64,000 bases of DNA, from assembly GCF_011045035.1 (NCBI RefSeq), contig NZ_JAALAA010000008.1, positions 1-64,000 of the forward strand, in the 5' to 3' direction. The stretch comes from Nocardioides turkmenicus (GTDB lineage: Bacteria > Actinomycetota > Actinomycetes > Propionibacteriales > Nocardioidaceae). This document shows, piece by piece, positions 50,911 to 59,125 of this stretch. The position numbers and the translations under genes were made by a program. Positions within the stretch are counted from its first letter, which is position 1. Each line of letters opens with the position of its first letter. The notes under the pieces are model-generated. The model saw only the letters and a program-made list of their open reading frames with translations, ran no database searches and had not been told where the DNA came from.

Positions 50911-51714
50911 CTATCGGCGGGCGGTGACGTAGCAGGCGACGGCGGTGGCGGCGGCCACGTTGAGGGAGTCGATGCCGGCGGACATCGGGATGATGGCGCG
51001 GCGGTCGGCGGCCTGCTGCCAGCGCGGGGAGAGGCCGTGTCCCTCGGAGCCGAGGACGAGGGCGACCTTGTCGACACCCTCGACGGCCTTCTCGATGTCG
51101 ACGGCGTCGTCGGCGAGGGTCAGGGCGACGGTGGTGAAGCCGGCGGCGGAGACGGTCGGGAGAGCTTCGTACCAGTCCGGCAGGCGGGTCCACGGCAGCG
51201 CGAAGACCGCGCCCATCGCGACCTTGATCGAGCGCCGGTAGAGCGGGTCGGCGCACCGCGGAGCGAGCAGCACGGCATCGAAGCCCAGCGCGGCACCCGA
51301 CCGGAAGATCGCGCCGACGTTGGTGTGGTCGACGATGTCCTCCAGCACGAGGACCGATCGGGCCCCCGCCAGGACCGACTCGACCGACGGCAGCGGACGG
51401 CGCCTGATCGACGCCAGCGCCCCGCGGTGGACGTGGAAGCCGGTCACCTTCTCGGCGTCCCGCTCGCTCATCACGTAGCAGGGTACGTCCGTCGACTCGA
51501 GCACGTCGGCGAGCCCGTCGACCCACTTCGGCGCCATCAGGAACGAGCGCGGCTCGAACCCGGCGGTCACGGCGCGGCGTACGACCTTCTCCCCCTCGGC
51601 CAGGAACAGCCCCTCCGAGGACTCCAGCGACTTCCGCAGCTCCACGTCGCGCAGGTCACGGTAGTCGGCGAGCCGCGGGTCGGCGGGGTCGGAGATCTCG
51701 ATCAGGTCAGCCAT
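50911..51714 (-). CDS. TrmH/SpoU-family RNA 2'-O-methyltransferase
   Basis: This is a SAM-dependent methyltransferase with a knotted SPOUT fold, 267 residues. An N-terminal substrate-binding domain (LFLAEGEKVVRRA near 37) precedes the catalytic domain, which has LEDIVDHTNVGAIFRSGAALGFDAVLL near 122-148 (Arg in IFRSG), VLGSEGHGLS near 219-228, and IPMSAGIDSLNVAAATAVACY near 240-260. It methylates a ribose in rRNA or tRNA; which site is not clear. The ATG at 51714 is chosen over an upstream frame opening. Downstream lies the cassette boundary repeat; upstream is a two-tier inverted repeat. Confidence 0.92.
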   Translation of the reverse strand: MADLIEISDPADPRLADYRDLRDVELRKSLESSEGLFLAEGEKVVRRAVTAGFEPRSFLMAPKWVDGLADVLESTDVPCYVMSERDAEKVTGFHVHRGALASIRRRPLPSVESVLAGARSVLVLEDIVDHTNVGAIFRSGAALGFDAVLLAPRCADPLYRRSIKVAMGAVFALPWTRLPDWYEALPTVSAAGFTTVALTLADDAVDIEKAVEGVDKVALVLGSEGHGLSPRWQQAADRRAIIPMSAGIDSLNVAAATAVACYVTARR

Positions 51715-51759
51715 GAGGGCTCCAGCGTAGGTGCGGACCGGACTCCCCCACACATCCGT

Positions 51760-51831
51760 ACATCTCCCCACCTGGCGGCAGCTTCCCCACGCTCCGGCGC
51801 GTGGGGAAGCTTCATTCGAGTGGGGAGATGT
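51760..51831. repeat. nested two-tier palindrome after the siroheme synthase gene
   Basis: Outer perfect 12-bp arms (51760-51771 with 51820-51831) enclose symmetrical 8-nt internal loops. Inner perfect 13-bp arms (51780-51792 with 51799-51811) close a 6-nt loop. It begins 4 nt after the minus-strand stop at 51836 and lies before the methyltransferase start. It may be a terminator or a structured regulatory element. Confidence 0.72.
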
Positions 51832-51835
51832 CCCG

Positions 51836-53083
51836 TCAGCGAGGGTCGGCCGGTGCCTCGAAGGAGTCGGGGTGGGCGACGCGGACGACCTCGCCGACGA
51901 CGATGATCGCGGGAGGCTGGACGTTCTGGTCGGCGAGGGTCTTCTCGAGGGTCTCGAGGGTGGCCAGGACCGTACGTTCCGTGGGCATCGTGCCGTCGCA
52001 GATGACGGCGACGGGGGTCGAGCCGGCGCGTCCGCCGTCCATCAGGGCGGTCGCGATCGCGGGGGCGTTCTGGACGGCCATGAGGAGCACCAGGGTGCCG
52101 CCGAGCTGGGCGACGGCGGACCAGTTGGTCAGCGAGGTCGGGTCGCCCGGCGGGACGTGGCCGGAGATGACGGTGAACTCGTGGGCGACGCCGCGGTGAG
52201 TGACGGGGATGCCGGCGACGCCGGGGACCGTCACCGGGGAGGTCAGGCCGGGGATGACGTGGACCGGCACGCCGGCCTCACGGCACGCCAGCACCTCCTC
52301 GAAACCACGGCCGAAGATGAAGTTGTCACCGCCCTTGAAGCGGGCGACGGCCTTCCCCTCCTTCGCCGCCTCGACGATGATCCGGTTGATCTCCTCCTGC
52401 TGGGCCGAGCGGCCGCGGGGAAGCTTGGCGACGTCGACGAGCTCGACGTCGGCGGGGAGCTCGGAGAGCAGCTCGCGCGGGGCCAGGCGGTCGGCGACGA
52501 CGATGTCGGCCTCCATCAGCGCTTTGCGGCCGGCCACGGAGATCAGCCCTGGGTCGCCCGGACCGCCACCGACCAGGGTCACTCCGGGCACCCGCTGCCG
52601 CTCGTGCGGCGCGATCAGGTCACCGGAGCGCAGGCCGTCGAGGATCCGGTCGCGTACGCCCGCGGAGCGCCGCGGGTCACGGTTGGCGAGCACCGCGACG
52701 GTCAGGTCGCCGTCGTGGCCGGTCGCCGGGGTCCACGCGGTGGCCTGCGTGCCGTCGTCGGAGCGTACGCAGAAGATCCGTCGTTCCTCGGCGGCGGCCG
52801 AGACCTCCTCGTTGACGTCCACGTTCTGGGTCGCGGCGATGACGTACCAGGCTCCGTCGAGCACCTCCGCGGTGAAACGCTCCGAGCGCCAGGTGATCTC
52901 GCCGGAGCCGAGCAGACCCTCCAGAGCGGGGGTCAACGACGGCGAGACGACCTCGACCAGCGCACCCGCGGCGATCAGCGCGGGCACTCGCCGCTGCGCC
53001 ACTCGGCCACCACCCACGACGACCACCCTCCGCCCCTCCAGGATGAGGCCAGCGGGATAGGGAACGGCATGCTCAGAACTCAT
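51836..53083 (-). CDS. cobA: siroheme synthase: precorrin-2 dehydrogenase-uroporphyrinogen-III methyltransferase fusion
   Basis: This is a 415-residue bifunctional enzyme of siroheme/cobalamin synthesis. Residues 1-150 form the NAD-dependent precorrin-2 dehydrogenase (CysG N-domain/SirC type) with VVVVGGGRVAQRRVPAL near 20. Residues about 165-410 form the SAM-dependent uroporphyrinogen-III C-methyltransferase with VTLVGGGPGDPGLISVAG near 168, ADRLAPRELL near 198, and RFKGGDNFIFGRGFEE near 246. A chelatase activity of the N-domain is possible. The ATG at 53083 is chosen over a longer frame. The product feeds sulfite or nitrite reductase or B12; no such genes are adjacent. Confidence 0.94.
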   Translation of the reverse strand: MSSEHAVPYPAGLILEGRRVVVVGGGRVAQRRVPALIAAGALVEVVSPSLTPALEGLLGSGEITWRSERFTAEVLDGAWYVIAATQNVDVNEEVSAAAEERRIFCVRSDDGTQATAWTPATGHDGDLTVAVLANRDPRRSAGVRDRILDGLRSGDLIAPHERQRVPGVTLVGGGPGDPGLISVAGRKALMEADIVVADRLAPRELLSELPADVELVDVAKLPRGRSAQQEEINRIIVEAAKEGKAVARFKGGDNFIFGRGFEEVLACREAGVPVHVIPGLTSPVTVPGVAGIPVTHRGVAHEFTVISGHVPPGDPTSLTNWSAVAQLGGTLVLLMAVQNAPAIATALMDGGRAGSTPVAVICDGTMPTERTVLATLETLEKTLADQNVQPPAIIVVGEVVRVAHPDSFEAPADPR

Positions 53084-53152
53084 GGGTACATCCTCGCCCA
53101 ACACCGCGTCGCCCCCTGACAACGGGTCGATTCGCGGACTACGTTGGGGGTC

Positions 53153-53680
53153 ATGTCTCTCGATCGCCCGGTGAAGCCGGACCCCTACTCGCTCATGCCC
53201 GCCCTGCCCTCCTTCACGCTGACCAGCCAGGACGTGACCGACGGCCAGCCGCTGAAGCAGGACCAGGTCTACGACGGCGGCAACACCTCCCCGCAGCTCA
53301 GCTGGAGCGGCGCGCCGGAGGGCACCAAGTCGTACGTCATCACCTGCTTCGACCCCGACGCACCCACCCCCAGCGGCTTCTGGCACTGGGCCCTGGTCGA
53401 CGTCCCGGCCGACGTCACCGAGCTCCCGGCCGGCGCCGGGGCCGGCGACGCCGAGCTGCCCGGCAAGGCGTTCCACGTCGCGACCGACTACGGCACCAAG
53501 GAGTTCGGCGGCGCCGCTCCCCCGGCCGGTGACCAGGTCCACCGCTACTACTTCGTGGTCCACGCCGTCGGCGAGGAGACCCTGGGAGTCAACGACGAGG
53601 TCACCCCGGCCGTGGTCTCGTTCAACCTCGCCTTCAAGGCGCTGGCCCGCGCCGTCCTCGTCGGCACCTACCAGCACTGA
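53153..53680 (+). CDS. YbhB/YbcL-type PEBP (Raf kinase inhibitor-like) protein
   Basis: This is a 175-residue phosphatidylethanolamine-binding-protein fold. Signature segments are [28 protein letters not shown] near 43-70 (with the DPD pocket residues), [13 protein letters not shown] near 76, and [13 protein letters not shown] near 128. No signal peptide is visible. Its biochemical role in bacteria is unsettled. The ATG at 53153 is preferred over a TTG at 53144. A perfect 12-bp terminator hairpin follows. Confidence 0.9.
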   Translation: MSLDRPVKPDPYSLMPALPSFTLTSQDVTDGQPLKQDQVYDGGNTSPQLSWSGAPEGTKSYVITCFDPDAPTPSGFWHWALVDVPADVTELPAGAGAGDAELPGKAFHVATDYGTKEFGGAAPPAGDQVHRYYFVVHAVGEETLGVNDEVTPAVVSFNLAFKALARAVLVGTYQH

Positions 53681-53687
53681 GACGATG

Positions 53688-53712
53688 GGGTCCCGGGATC
53701 ATCCCGGGACCC
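53688..53712. terminator. bidirectional terminator hairpin
   Basis: Perfect 12-bp arms (53688-53699 and 53701-53712, GGGTCCCGGGAT) surround one central base. It sits between the convergent PEBP gene and the response-regulator gene. Confidence 0.8.
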
Positions 53713-53716
53713 GTCC

Positions 53717-54385
53717 TCAGCTGGAGGCGAGGTGGGTGAGCATCGTCGGCGTACGCCGGTGCTCGACGTCGCCGGACAGGCCGAACGCGAGGAACATCTC
53801 GCTCAGGCATCGCTCGAACTGCCGCCGGCCGCTGAACAGGCGGCTGATGATCGCGCGGTCGGGGAACCCGGCCTGGATCAGCCCGAGCACCTCGCTCTGG
53901 CGCATCGTCAGCCGGGCCATCGCATCCGCGTCGGCGTCGGGCGACGCCGCGACCATCCGGAAGATGACCTCGGGGTCGACCACGACCTCGCCCGACGCGA
54001 CCCGGCCGACGACGTCGAGGAAGTGCGGGACGGTGCGTACGCGCGCCTTGCGCAGGAAGCCGAGGCCGCCGGTGCCGGTGCTGGCGAAGACCGAGGCGGC
54101 GTACGCCGTGTCGACCGAGTCCGACAGGACGACGATGCCCATCTCCGGCACCTTCTCGTGCAGCCGCCGGGCGGCAGAGATGCCGTCGTCGGCGTGTCCG
54201 GTGCTCAGCCGGGCGTCGGTGACGACCAGCGTCGGCAGCGTGTCGGTCGCCGCCTGGATGAGCGTCTCGCCGTCGCCCGCGTCGGCGACCACCTGGTAGC
54301 CGCCGCGCGCGAGCAGCGCCGTGAGTCCAGCACGAAGTAGAGGCGACGCGTCGGCAACGACGACGCTCGGCTCATAGCTGGGCAC
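53717..54385 (-). CDS. orphan NarL-like response regulator with degenerate HTH
   Basis: This is a 222-residue two-domain regulator without a neighbouring kinase. The receiver retains the phosphoacceptor Asp in LVVTDARLSTGHADDG near residue 55 and a Lys in FLRKARV near 112, but the N-terminal acidic pair is reduced to VVADAS. The C-terminal region follows the LuxR outline (LTMRQSEVLGLIQAGFPDRAIISRLF) but lacks the usual TxxxHxxxIxxKL recognition helix, reading FSGRRQFERCLSEMFLAF instead. DNA binding is therefore uncertain. The GTG at 54385 is used. Close resemblance in the receiver to the regulator at 6.1 kb (the GG-GFLRK layout) suggests common origin. Confidence 0.8.
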   Translation of the reverse strand: MPSYEPSVVVADASPLLRAGLTALLARGGYQVVADAGDGETLIQAATDTLPTLVVTDARLSTGHADDGISAARRLHEKVPEMGIVVLSDSVDTAYAASVFASTGTGGLGFLRKARVRTVPHFLDVVGRVASGEVVVDPEVIFRMVAASPDADADAMARLTMRQSEVLGLIQAGFPDRAIISRLFSGRRQFERCLSEMFLAFGLSGDVEHRRTPTMLTHLASS

Positions 54386-54502
54386 AACTGCTCCGCTCGG
54401 TGTTGGGGGTAGCGGTCGACACGCATTCTGTCGCACTCCACCGCAAACCCCCGGGATTCCTGGCCCGTGTTCGCATCGGCTGCCGAAGGAACGGGCCCGG
54501 GA

Positions 54503-55150
54503 TCAGAACTCCGGCGGCCCCTCGGAGGCCCGCTTGAGCAGCGTCTCGAACGAGGTCGGGTTGGCGAACTCGTCCTCCACCAGCGTGCGGTGCGGCACCG
54601 GAGCCGAGGGCGCTCCGCCGCCCACGGCCAGCAGCGCGGCGAGCTCCGTGGCGGCACGGTCGACCCGCTTGGGGAGCTCCGGGCCGCCGGCGAAGTCGTC
54701 GGTGGCGGCGAAGACCCCGGTCGGGACGACGACCGCGTGCAGGTAGGCGAAGAGCGGACGCAGCGCGTGCTCGAGCACCAGCGAGTGCCGGGCGGTGCCG
54801 GCGGTCGCGGCGATCAGCACCGGCTTCGCGTCGAGCACTCCCTGCTCGAGCACGTCGAAGAACGTCTTGAACAGGCCCGAGTAGGACGCCGAGAAGACCG
54901 GCGTGACCGCGATGACGCCGTCGGCGCGGCGTACCTGGTCGATGGCCGCCTGCAGCGCGGGCTTGGCGAAGCCGGTGAGCAGGTTGTCGGTCAGCTCGTG
55001 GGCCAGCTCGCGCAGCTCGACGTGCCCGATCTCGACCTCGGCGCCCCGGGCCTGCACGGCCCGGGCCGTCGCGTCGCCGAGCATGTCGGCGAGGAGCTTG
55101 GTCGAGGACGGGTTGGAGAGTCCGGCCGAGACGACGACGATCCGGGTCAC
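54503..55150 (-). CDS. NAD(P)H-dependent FMN reductase (CE1759-like)
   Basis: This is a flavodoxin-fold flavin reductase of 215 residues. The FMN phosphate loop is SAGLSNPSSTKLLADML near 8-24, and the flavin-contact segment is VTPVFSASYSGLFKTFFDVLE near 82-102. It would supply reduced FMN to the luciferase-like monooxygenase encoded just upstream, whose stop overlaps this GTG by 4 nt (GTGA). The C-terminal 30 residues form a short, less conserved tail. Such reductase-monooxygenase pairs are common in actinobacteria; the oxidised substrate is not known. Confidence 0.9.
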   Translation of the reverse strand: MTRIVVVSAGLSNPSSTKLLADMLGDATARAVQARGAEVEIGHVELRELAHELTDNLLTGFAKPALQAAIDQVRRADGVIAVTPVFSASYSGLFKTFFDVLEQGVLDAKPVLIAATAGTARHSLVLEHALRPLFAYLHAVVVPTGVFAATDDFAGGPELPKRVDRAATELAALLAVGGGAPSAPVPHRTLVEDEFANPTSFETLLKRASEGPPEF

Positions 55151-56328
55151 AGCTCCCCCTCGAGGACCTTGGCGACCTCCGGGTCGTTCAGGTCGCGGTC
55201 GGACGAGCCGGTGGCGGAGTCTCCCTCGGCGTAGACGGTCGAGTCCTTGGCGCCGCCGGCCTTCTCCACCAGGGAGGCGTGGGTCGGGGCGTCCGGGACA
55301 CCCGGCTTGCGCAGCTTCTCGAACTCCGCGCGCAGGGTCGGCAGGATCTCGCCGTAGAGGTCGAGCTGCTCCAGCACCGTCTTCAGCGGCAGCCCGGCGT
55401 GGTCGAGCAGGAAGAGCTGGCGCTGGTAGTCGCCGACGTACTCACGGAACGAGAGGGTCCGCTCGATGACCTGCTGCGGCGAGCCGACGGTCAGCGGCGT
55501 GGCCTCGCTGAAGTCCTCGAGCGAGGGGCCGTGGCCGTAGACCGGGGCGTTGTCGAAGTAGGGCCGGAACTCGTTGATCGCATCCTGGGAGTTGGGCCGC
55601 ATGAAGAACTGCCCACCCAGCCCGACGATCGCCTGGTCGGCGGTGCCGTGACCATAGTGCTCGAAGCGCTGCCGGTAGAGCTGCACCATCTGCTTGGTGT
55701 GAGAAGCCGGCCAGAAGATGTGGTTGTGGAAGAAGCCGTCGCCATAGTACGCAGCCTGTTCGGCGATCTCCGGCGAGCGGATCGAGCCGTGCCAGACGAA
55801 CGGCGCGACGCCGTCGAGCGGCCGCGGCGTCGAGGTGTAGCCCTGCAGCGGCGTACGGAACCGGCCGGACCAGTCGACCACGTCCTCGCTCCACAGCCGG
55901 CGCAGCAGGGCGTAGTTCTCGATCGCCAGGTTGATGCCCTGGCGGATGTCCTTGCCGAACCAGGGGTAGACCGGGCCGGTGTTGCCGCGGCCCATCATCA
56001 GGTCGACGCGGCCGTCGGTGAGGTGCTGGATCTTCGCGTAGTCCTCCGCGATCAGCACCGGGTCGGTGGTGGTGATCAGGGTGGTCGCGGTGCTCAGGAT
56101 GATGTTCTCGGTCTGGGCGCCGATGTAGGCCAGCGTGGCGGTGGGGTTGGAGGCGATGAACGGCGGGTTGTGGTGCTCACCGGTCGCGAAGACGTCCAGG
56201 CCCACCTCCTCGGCGTGCTTGGCGATCTCGACGGTCGCCTTGATCCGCTCGTGCTCCGTCGGGGTCTTTCCGGTCGTCGGGTCCGTCGTCACGTCGCCGA
56301 CCGTGAAGATGCCGAACTGCATACCCAT
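55147..56328 (-). CDS. LLM-class flavin-dependent oxidoreductase (CE1758-like)
   Basis: This is a bacterial luciferase-like TIM-barrel monooxygenase of 393 residues using reduced FMN. Typical segments are MQFGIFTVGD at the start, EEVGLDVFATGEHHNPPF near 42-60, LATTTLITTTDPVLIAEDYA-like strand (STATTLITTTDPVLIAEDYA), and GRVDLMMGRGN near 114. The ATG at 56328 with AGGGAACC upstream is chosen over two alternatives. Translation is coupled to the reductase gene. Upstream is a GTAGTT-N8-AACTAC dyad shared with a divergent ABC exporter operon. Confidence 0.92.
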   Translation of the reverse strand: MGMQFGIFTVGDVTTDPTTGKTPTEHERIKATVEIAKHAEEVGLDVFATGEHHNPPFIASNPTATLAYIGAQTENIILSTATTLITTTDPVLIAEDYAKIQHLTDGRVDLMMGRGNTGPVYPWFGKDIRQGINLAIENYALLRRLWSEDVVDWSGRFRTPLQGYTSTPRPLDGVAPFVWHGSIRSPEIAEQAAYYGDGFFHNHIFWPASHTKQMVQLYRQRFEHYGHGTADQAIVGLGGQFFMRPNSQDAINEFRPYFDNAPVYGHGPSLEDFSEATPLTVGSPQQVIERTLSFREYVGDYQRQLFLLDHAGLPLKTVLEQLDLYGEILPTLRAEFEKLRKPGVPDAPTHASLVEKAGGAKDSTVYAEGDSATGSSDRDLNDPEVAKVLEGEL

Positions 56329-56371
56329 GGTTCCCTGCCCCTTTCGTGGCCCGATCTGGTTGTCGGCCACG

Positions 56372-56391
56372 GTAGTTGAAATCCGAACTAC
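56372..56391. promoter_or_regulatory. operator candidate upstream of the LLM/FMN-reductase operon
   Basis: GTAGTT-GAAATCCG-AACTAC has perfect 6-bp arms spaced by 8 nt and lies 44 nt upstream of the monooxygenase ATG in the divergent gap. The form resembles HxlR/MarR sites; the regulator is not in the window. Confidence 0.45.
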
Positions 56392-56471
56392 TCGGCAAAC
56401 AGTTGCTGCATCAACGTTATTCCAGGAAACCCCTTGGCGTACGCAGCCCTTGTTGTGCCAACGTACGTCAG

Positions 56472-57290
56472 GTGTCCGGGGCGTTGCATCAGTTCAGTCT
56501 GTACGCCGCGATCGCGACCAGATCCTTCCGTCGCTACTCCACCTACACCGCCGCGACGCTCGCCGGGATCTTCACCAACTCGGTCTTCGGGATCATCCTC
56601 AGCTTCGCCTACCTGGCGCTGTGGGAGCAGAACCCGTCGGCCGGCGGCTACCAGGCCGACCAGGCGATCACGTTCGTCTGGATCGGGCAGGCGCTGCTGA
56701 TGACCATCGCGCTGTGGAGCGGCGGCGCCACCGACGACCTCGCCGAGCGGATCCGCAACGGCGACATCGCCGTCGACCTCTACCGTCCCGTCAGCGTCCT
56801 CGGCTGGTACCTCGCCGCCGACCTCGGCCGCGGGCTCTACCACTTCGCCACCCGGGGCGTCGCGCCGACGATTGTCGGCGCCCTGCTCTTCGGGCTGGTC
56901 CTGCCCTCCGCTGCCGGTGCCGTGGGATTCCTGGTCAGCGTCGTCCTCGCGGTCGTGGTGAGCTTCGCCGTCCGGTTCCTCTTCGCAGCCAGCGCGTTCT
57001 GGCTCCTGGACGCAACCGGGCCGCGGGTGCTGCTGAGCGTGCTGGCCACGTTCTTCAGCGGGCTGACGCTGCCGCTCACCCTCTTCCCCGACGGGCTGCG
57101 CCAGGTCGCGCTCGCGCTGCCGTTCGCGTCCTACATCCAGACCCCGGCCGACATCTGGCTCGGCCGCCACGCCGGGCCAGACCTGCTCGCCGCGATCGGC
57201 CTGCAGGTGCTGTGGGCGGTCGTGCTGCTGGGGATGTGCGCGCTCGTGCTGCGCGCCGCGACCCGCAAGGTGGTGGTGCAGGGTGGTTGA
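56472..57290 (+). CDS. ABC-2 exporter permease 1 (DUF990-like)
   Basis: This is a six-span membrane subunit of 272 residues. The N-terminal amphipathic stretch TRSFRRYSTYTAATLAGIFTN in part (near 14-34) and the conserved IRNGDIAVDLYRPVSVLGWYL near 95-115 match the DUF990-type permeases, which occur in pairs with one ATPase. The GTG at 56472 is used and has only a weak ribosome site. The 3' end overlaps the second permease by 8 nt. The operon ends before a cluster of condensation-domain genes. Export of a lipid or peptide product is possible. Confidence 0.88.
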   Translation: MSGALHQFSLYAAIATRSFRRYSTYTAATLAGIFTNSVFGIILSFAYLALWEQNPSAGGYQADQAITFVWIGQALLMTIALWSGGATDDLAERIRNGDIAVDLYRPVSVLGWYLAADLGRGLYHFATRGVAPTIVGALLFGLVLPSAAGAVGFLVSVVLAVVVSFAVRFLFAASAFWLLDATGPRVLLSVLATFFSGLTLPLTLFPDGLRQVALALPFASYIQTPADIWLGRHAGPDLLAAIGLQVLWAVVLLGMCALVLRAATRKVVVQGG

Positions 57291-58080
57291 TGCGGTGCGC
57301 GCCTACTGGCTCATCGCGGCGCTCTGGATCCGGGCCTCGATGGCCTACCCGGTCTCGTTCTGGACGATGACGGTCGGCGGGGTGCTGATCACCTTCCTCG
57401 ACTTCGTGTCGATCTGGCTGATGTTCAGCCACCTCGACAGCTATGGCGGCTTCAGCCTGCGCGAGATCGCCCTGCTCTACGGCGTCACCTCGATCGCGTT
57501 CCGCGTCGCCGACATGCTGGTCGGGAGCGTGGAGAAGATCGGCCAGAAGGTACGCAGCGGCGACCTGGACGCGATGATGACCAAGCCCGTCCCGGTGCTG
57601 GTGCAGCTGTGCGCCGACCGGTTCGAGCTGCGCCGCCTCGGCCAGATCGCCCAGGGTGTCGCCGTGTTCGCATGGGCGGCGCCGATCGTGGAGTGGACCC
57701 CGCAACGGCTGCTGGTGCTCGTGGTGGCGCTCGTCTCGGGCGTGGTCATCTACTTCTGCGTGTTCGTGACCTTCTCGACGGTGCAGTTCTGGACGACCGA
57801 CGCCTCGGAGTTCGCCAACGCCTTCACCTACGGCGGCAACACGATCATGCAGTACCCGATGACGATCTTCCCGCGCGAGGTCGTCCGGTCGCTCACCTAC
57901 CTGCTGCCGCTGGCGTTCGTGAACTGGTACCCGTGCCTGTTCCTGCTCGGCCGCACCGACCCGTACGGCGCACCGGACTGGTTCCGTTTCGCCTCGCCCC
58001 TGGCCGCGCTCGCGCTGGTCGGCGTCACCGCACTGGTCTGGCGCCAGGGGCTCCGCCGCTACCGATCCACAGGGAGCTGA
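57283..58080 (+). CDS. ABC-2 exporter permease 2 (DUF990-like)
   Basis: This is the second membrane subunit of the exporter, 265 residues with six spans. It shares the family layout with its neighbour, including GQKVRSGDLDAMMTKPVPVLVQL near 86-108 in the loop that corresponds to the RNGD...RPV motif of permease 1. The GTG overlaps the stop of permease 1 by 8 nt. The ATPase gene begins 5 nt after its stop. The two permeases probably form a heterodimer. Confidence 0.9.
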   Translation: MVDAVRAYWLIAALWIRASMAYPVSFWTMTVGGVLITFLDFVSIWLMFSHLDSYGGFSLREIALLYGVTSIAFRVADMLVGSVEKIGQKVRSGDLDAMMTKPVPVLVQLCADRFELRRLGQIAQGVAVFAWAAPIVEWTPQRLLVLVVALVSGVVIYFCVFVTFSTVQFWTTDASEFANAFTYGGNTIMQYPMTIFPREVVRSLTYLLPLAFVNWYPCLFLLGRTDPYGAPDWFRFASPLAALALVGVTALVWRQGLRRYRSTGS

Positions 58081-58085
58081 TCTCG

Positions 58086-59033
58086 TTGCCGCTGATCGAG
58101 GTGCGGGACCTGTCCCGCGAGTTCACCATCCGCAGGCGTGCCGGCGTCCTCAGACGGGAGTCGGTGGTGAAGCACGCCGTCCACGACCTCTCCTTCGAGA
58201 TCGACGCCGGCGAGATGGTCGGCTACATCGGCCCCAACGGCGCGGGAAAGTCGACCACGATCAAGATGCTCACCGGCATCCTGGTGCCGTCCGGCGGCTC
58301 AGCGCTCGTCGCCGGCCTCGAGCCCGCCCGCCAGCGCCGGGAGCTGGCCCGGCGGATCGGGGTGGTCTTCGGGCAGCGTACGTCGCTGTGGTGGGACCTG
58401 CCGCTGCGCGACTCCTTCGAGCTGCTGCGCCGGATCTACCGGATCCCCGACCGGACCTTCCGCCGCAACCTGGAGGACCACGTCGCGCTGCTCGACCTCG
58501 GCGACCTGATGGACACCCCGGTCCGGCAGCTGAGCCTCGGCCAGCGGATGCGCGGCGACATCGCCGCCGCCCTTCTCCACGACCCCGAGATCCTCTATCT
58601 GGACGAGCCGACGATCGGTCTCGACGTCGTCTCCAAGGGGCGGCTGCGCGAGTTCCTGCGAGCCCTCAACCACGAGCGCCGGACCACCCTGATGCTCACC
58701 ACCCACGACCTGCAGGACATCGAGGCGCTGTGCGACCGGGTCATCGTGATCGACCGCGGCACCGCCGTCTTCGACGGCCCGCTGTCGTCGCTGCGCATCA
58801 ACGGCGGCGCCTCCCGCACCCTCGTCGTCGACCTCGTCGACGAGGCGCCCGCGATCGCCATCGAGGGCGCTCAGGTCGTCAAGGTCGAGGGCCCGCGCCA
58901 GTGGCTCTCCTTCCCGGCCGACGCCTCCGCGGCTCCGCTGGTGGCACAGGTCGCGGCTGCGTACGACGTCGCCGACCTGTCCATCCACGAGCCCGCCATC
59001 GAGGACGTCATCCGGCAGCTCTACTCGCACTGA
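58086..59033 (+). CDS. ABC-2 exporter ATP-binding protein
   Basis: This is the ATPase subunit for the two DUF990-type permeases, 315 residues. Walker A GPNGAGKSTT is near 49-58, with the Q-loop in VVFGQRTSLWWDLP near 97. The signature is LSLGQRMRGDIAAALL near 147, Walker B LYLDEPTIGLDV near 168, and the switch His in TTHDLQDIEALCDR near 205. A C-terminal domain of about 85 residues follows. The start is the TTG at 58086, with GGGAG 9 nt upstream. The stop borders a repeated palindromic sequence. Confidence 0.93.
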   Translation: MPLIEVRDLSREFTIRRRAGVLRRESVVKHAVHDLSFEIDAGEMVGYIGPNGAGKSTTIKMLTGILVPSGGSALVAGLEPARQRRELARRIGVVFGQRTSLWWDLPLRDSFELLRRIYRIPDRTFRRNLEDHVALLDLGDLMDTPVRQLSLGQRMRGDIAAALLHDPEILYLDEPTIGLDVVSKGRLREFLRALNHERRTTLMLTTHDLQDIEALCDRVIVIDRGTAVFDGPLSSLRINGGASRTLVVDLVDEAPAIAIEGAQVVKVEGPRQWLSFPADASAAPLVAQVAAAYDVADLSIHEPAIEDVIRQLYSH

Positions 59034-59125
59034 GTCGGCTCGTCCAGACCGAGGTCCCCGCCGAGTCGGCCCGTCATGACGAGCCGACTCGGCGATGCAT
59101 CTCGTCAGTTCGCGCCGACTCGGCG
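59032..59125. repeat. repeated palindromic modules with alternative pairing
   Basis: CGCCGAGTCGGC (59059-59070) pairs perfectly with 59083-59094; the intervening CGTCATGACG is itself a palindrome. The segment 59078-59090 can alternatively pair over 13 bp with 59032-59044. A further direct copy of GCCGACTCGGCG is at 59114-59125. The minus-strand gene's last codons run through it. Confidence 0.7.
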
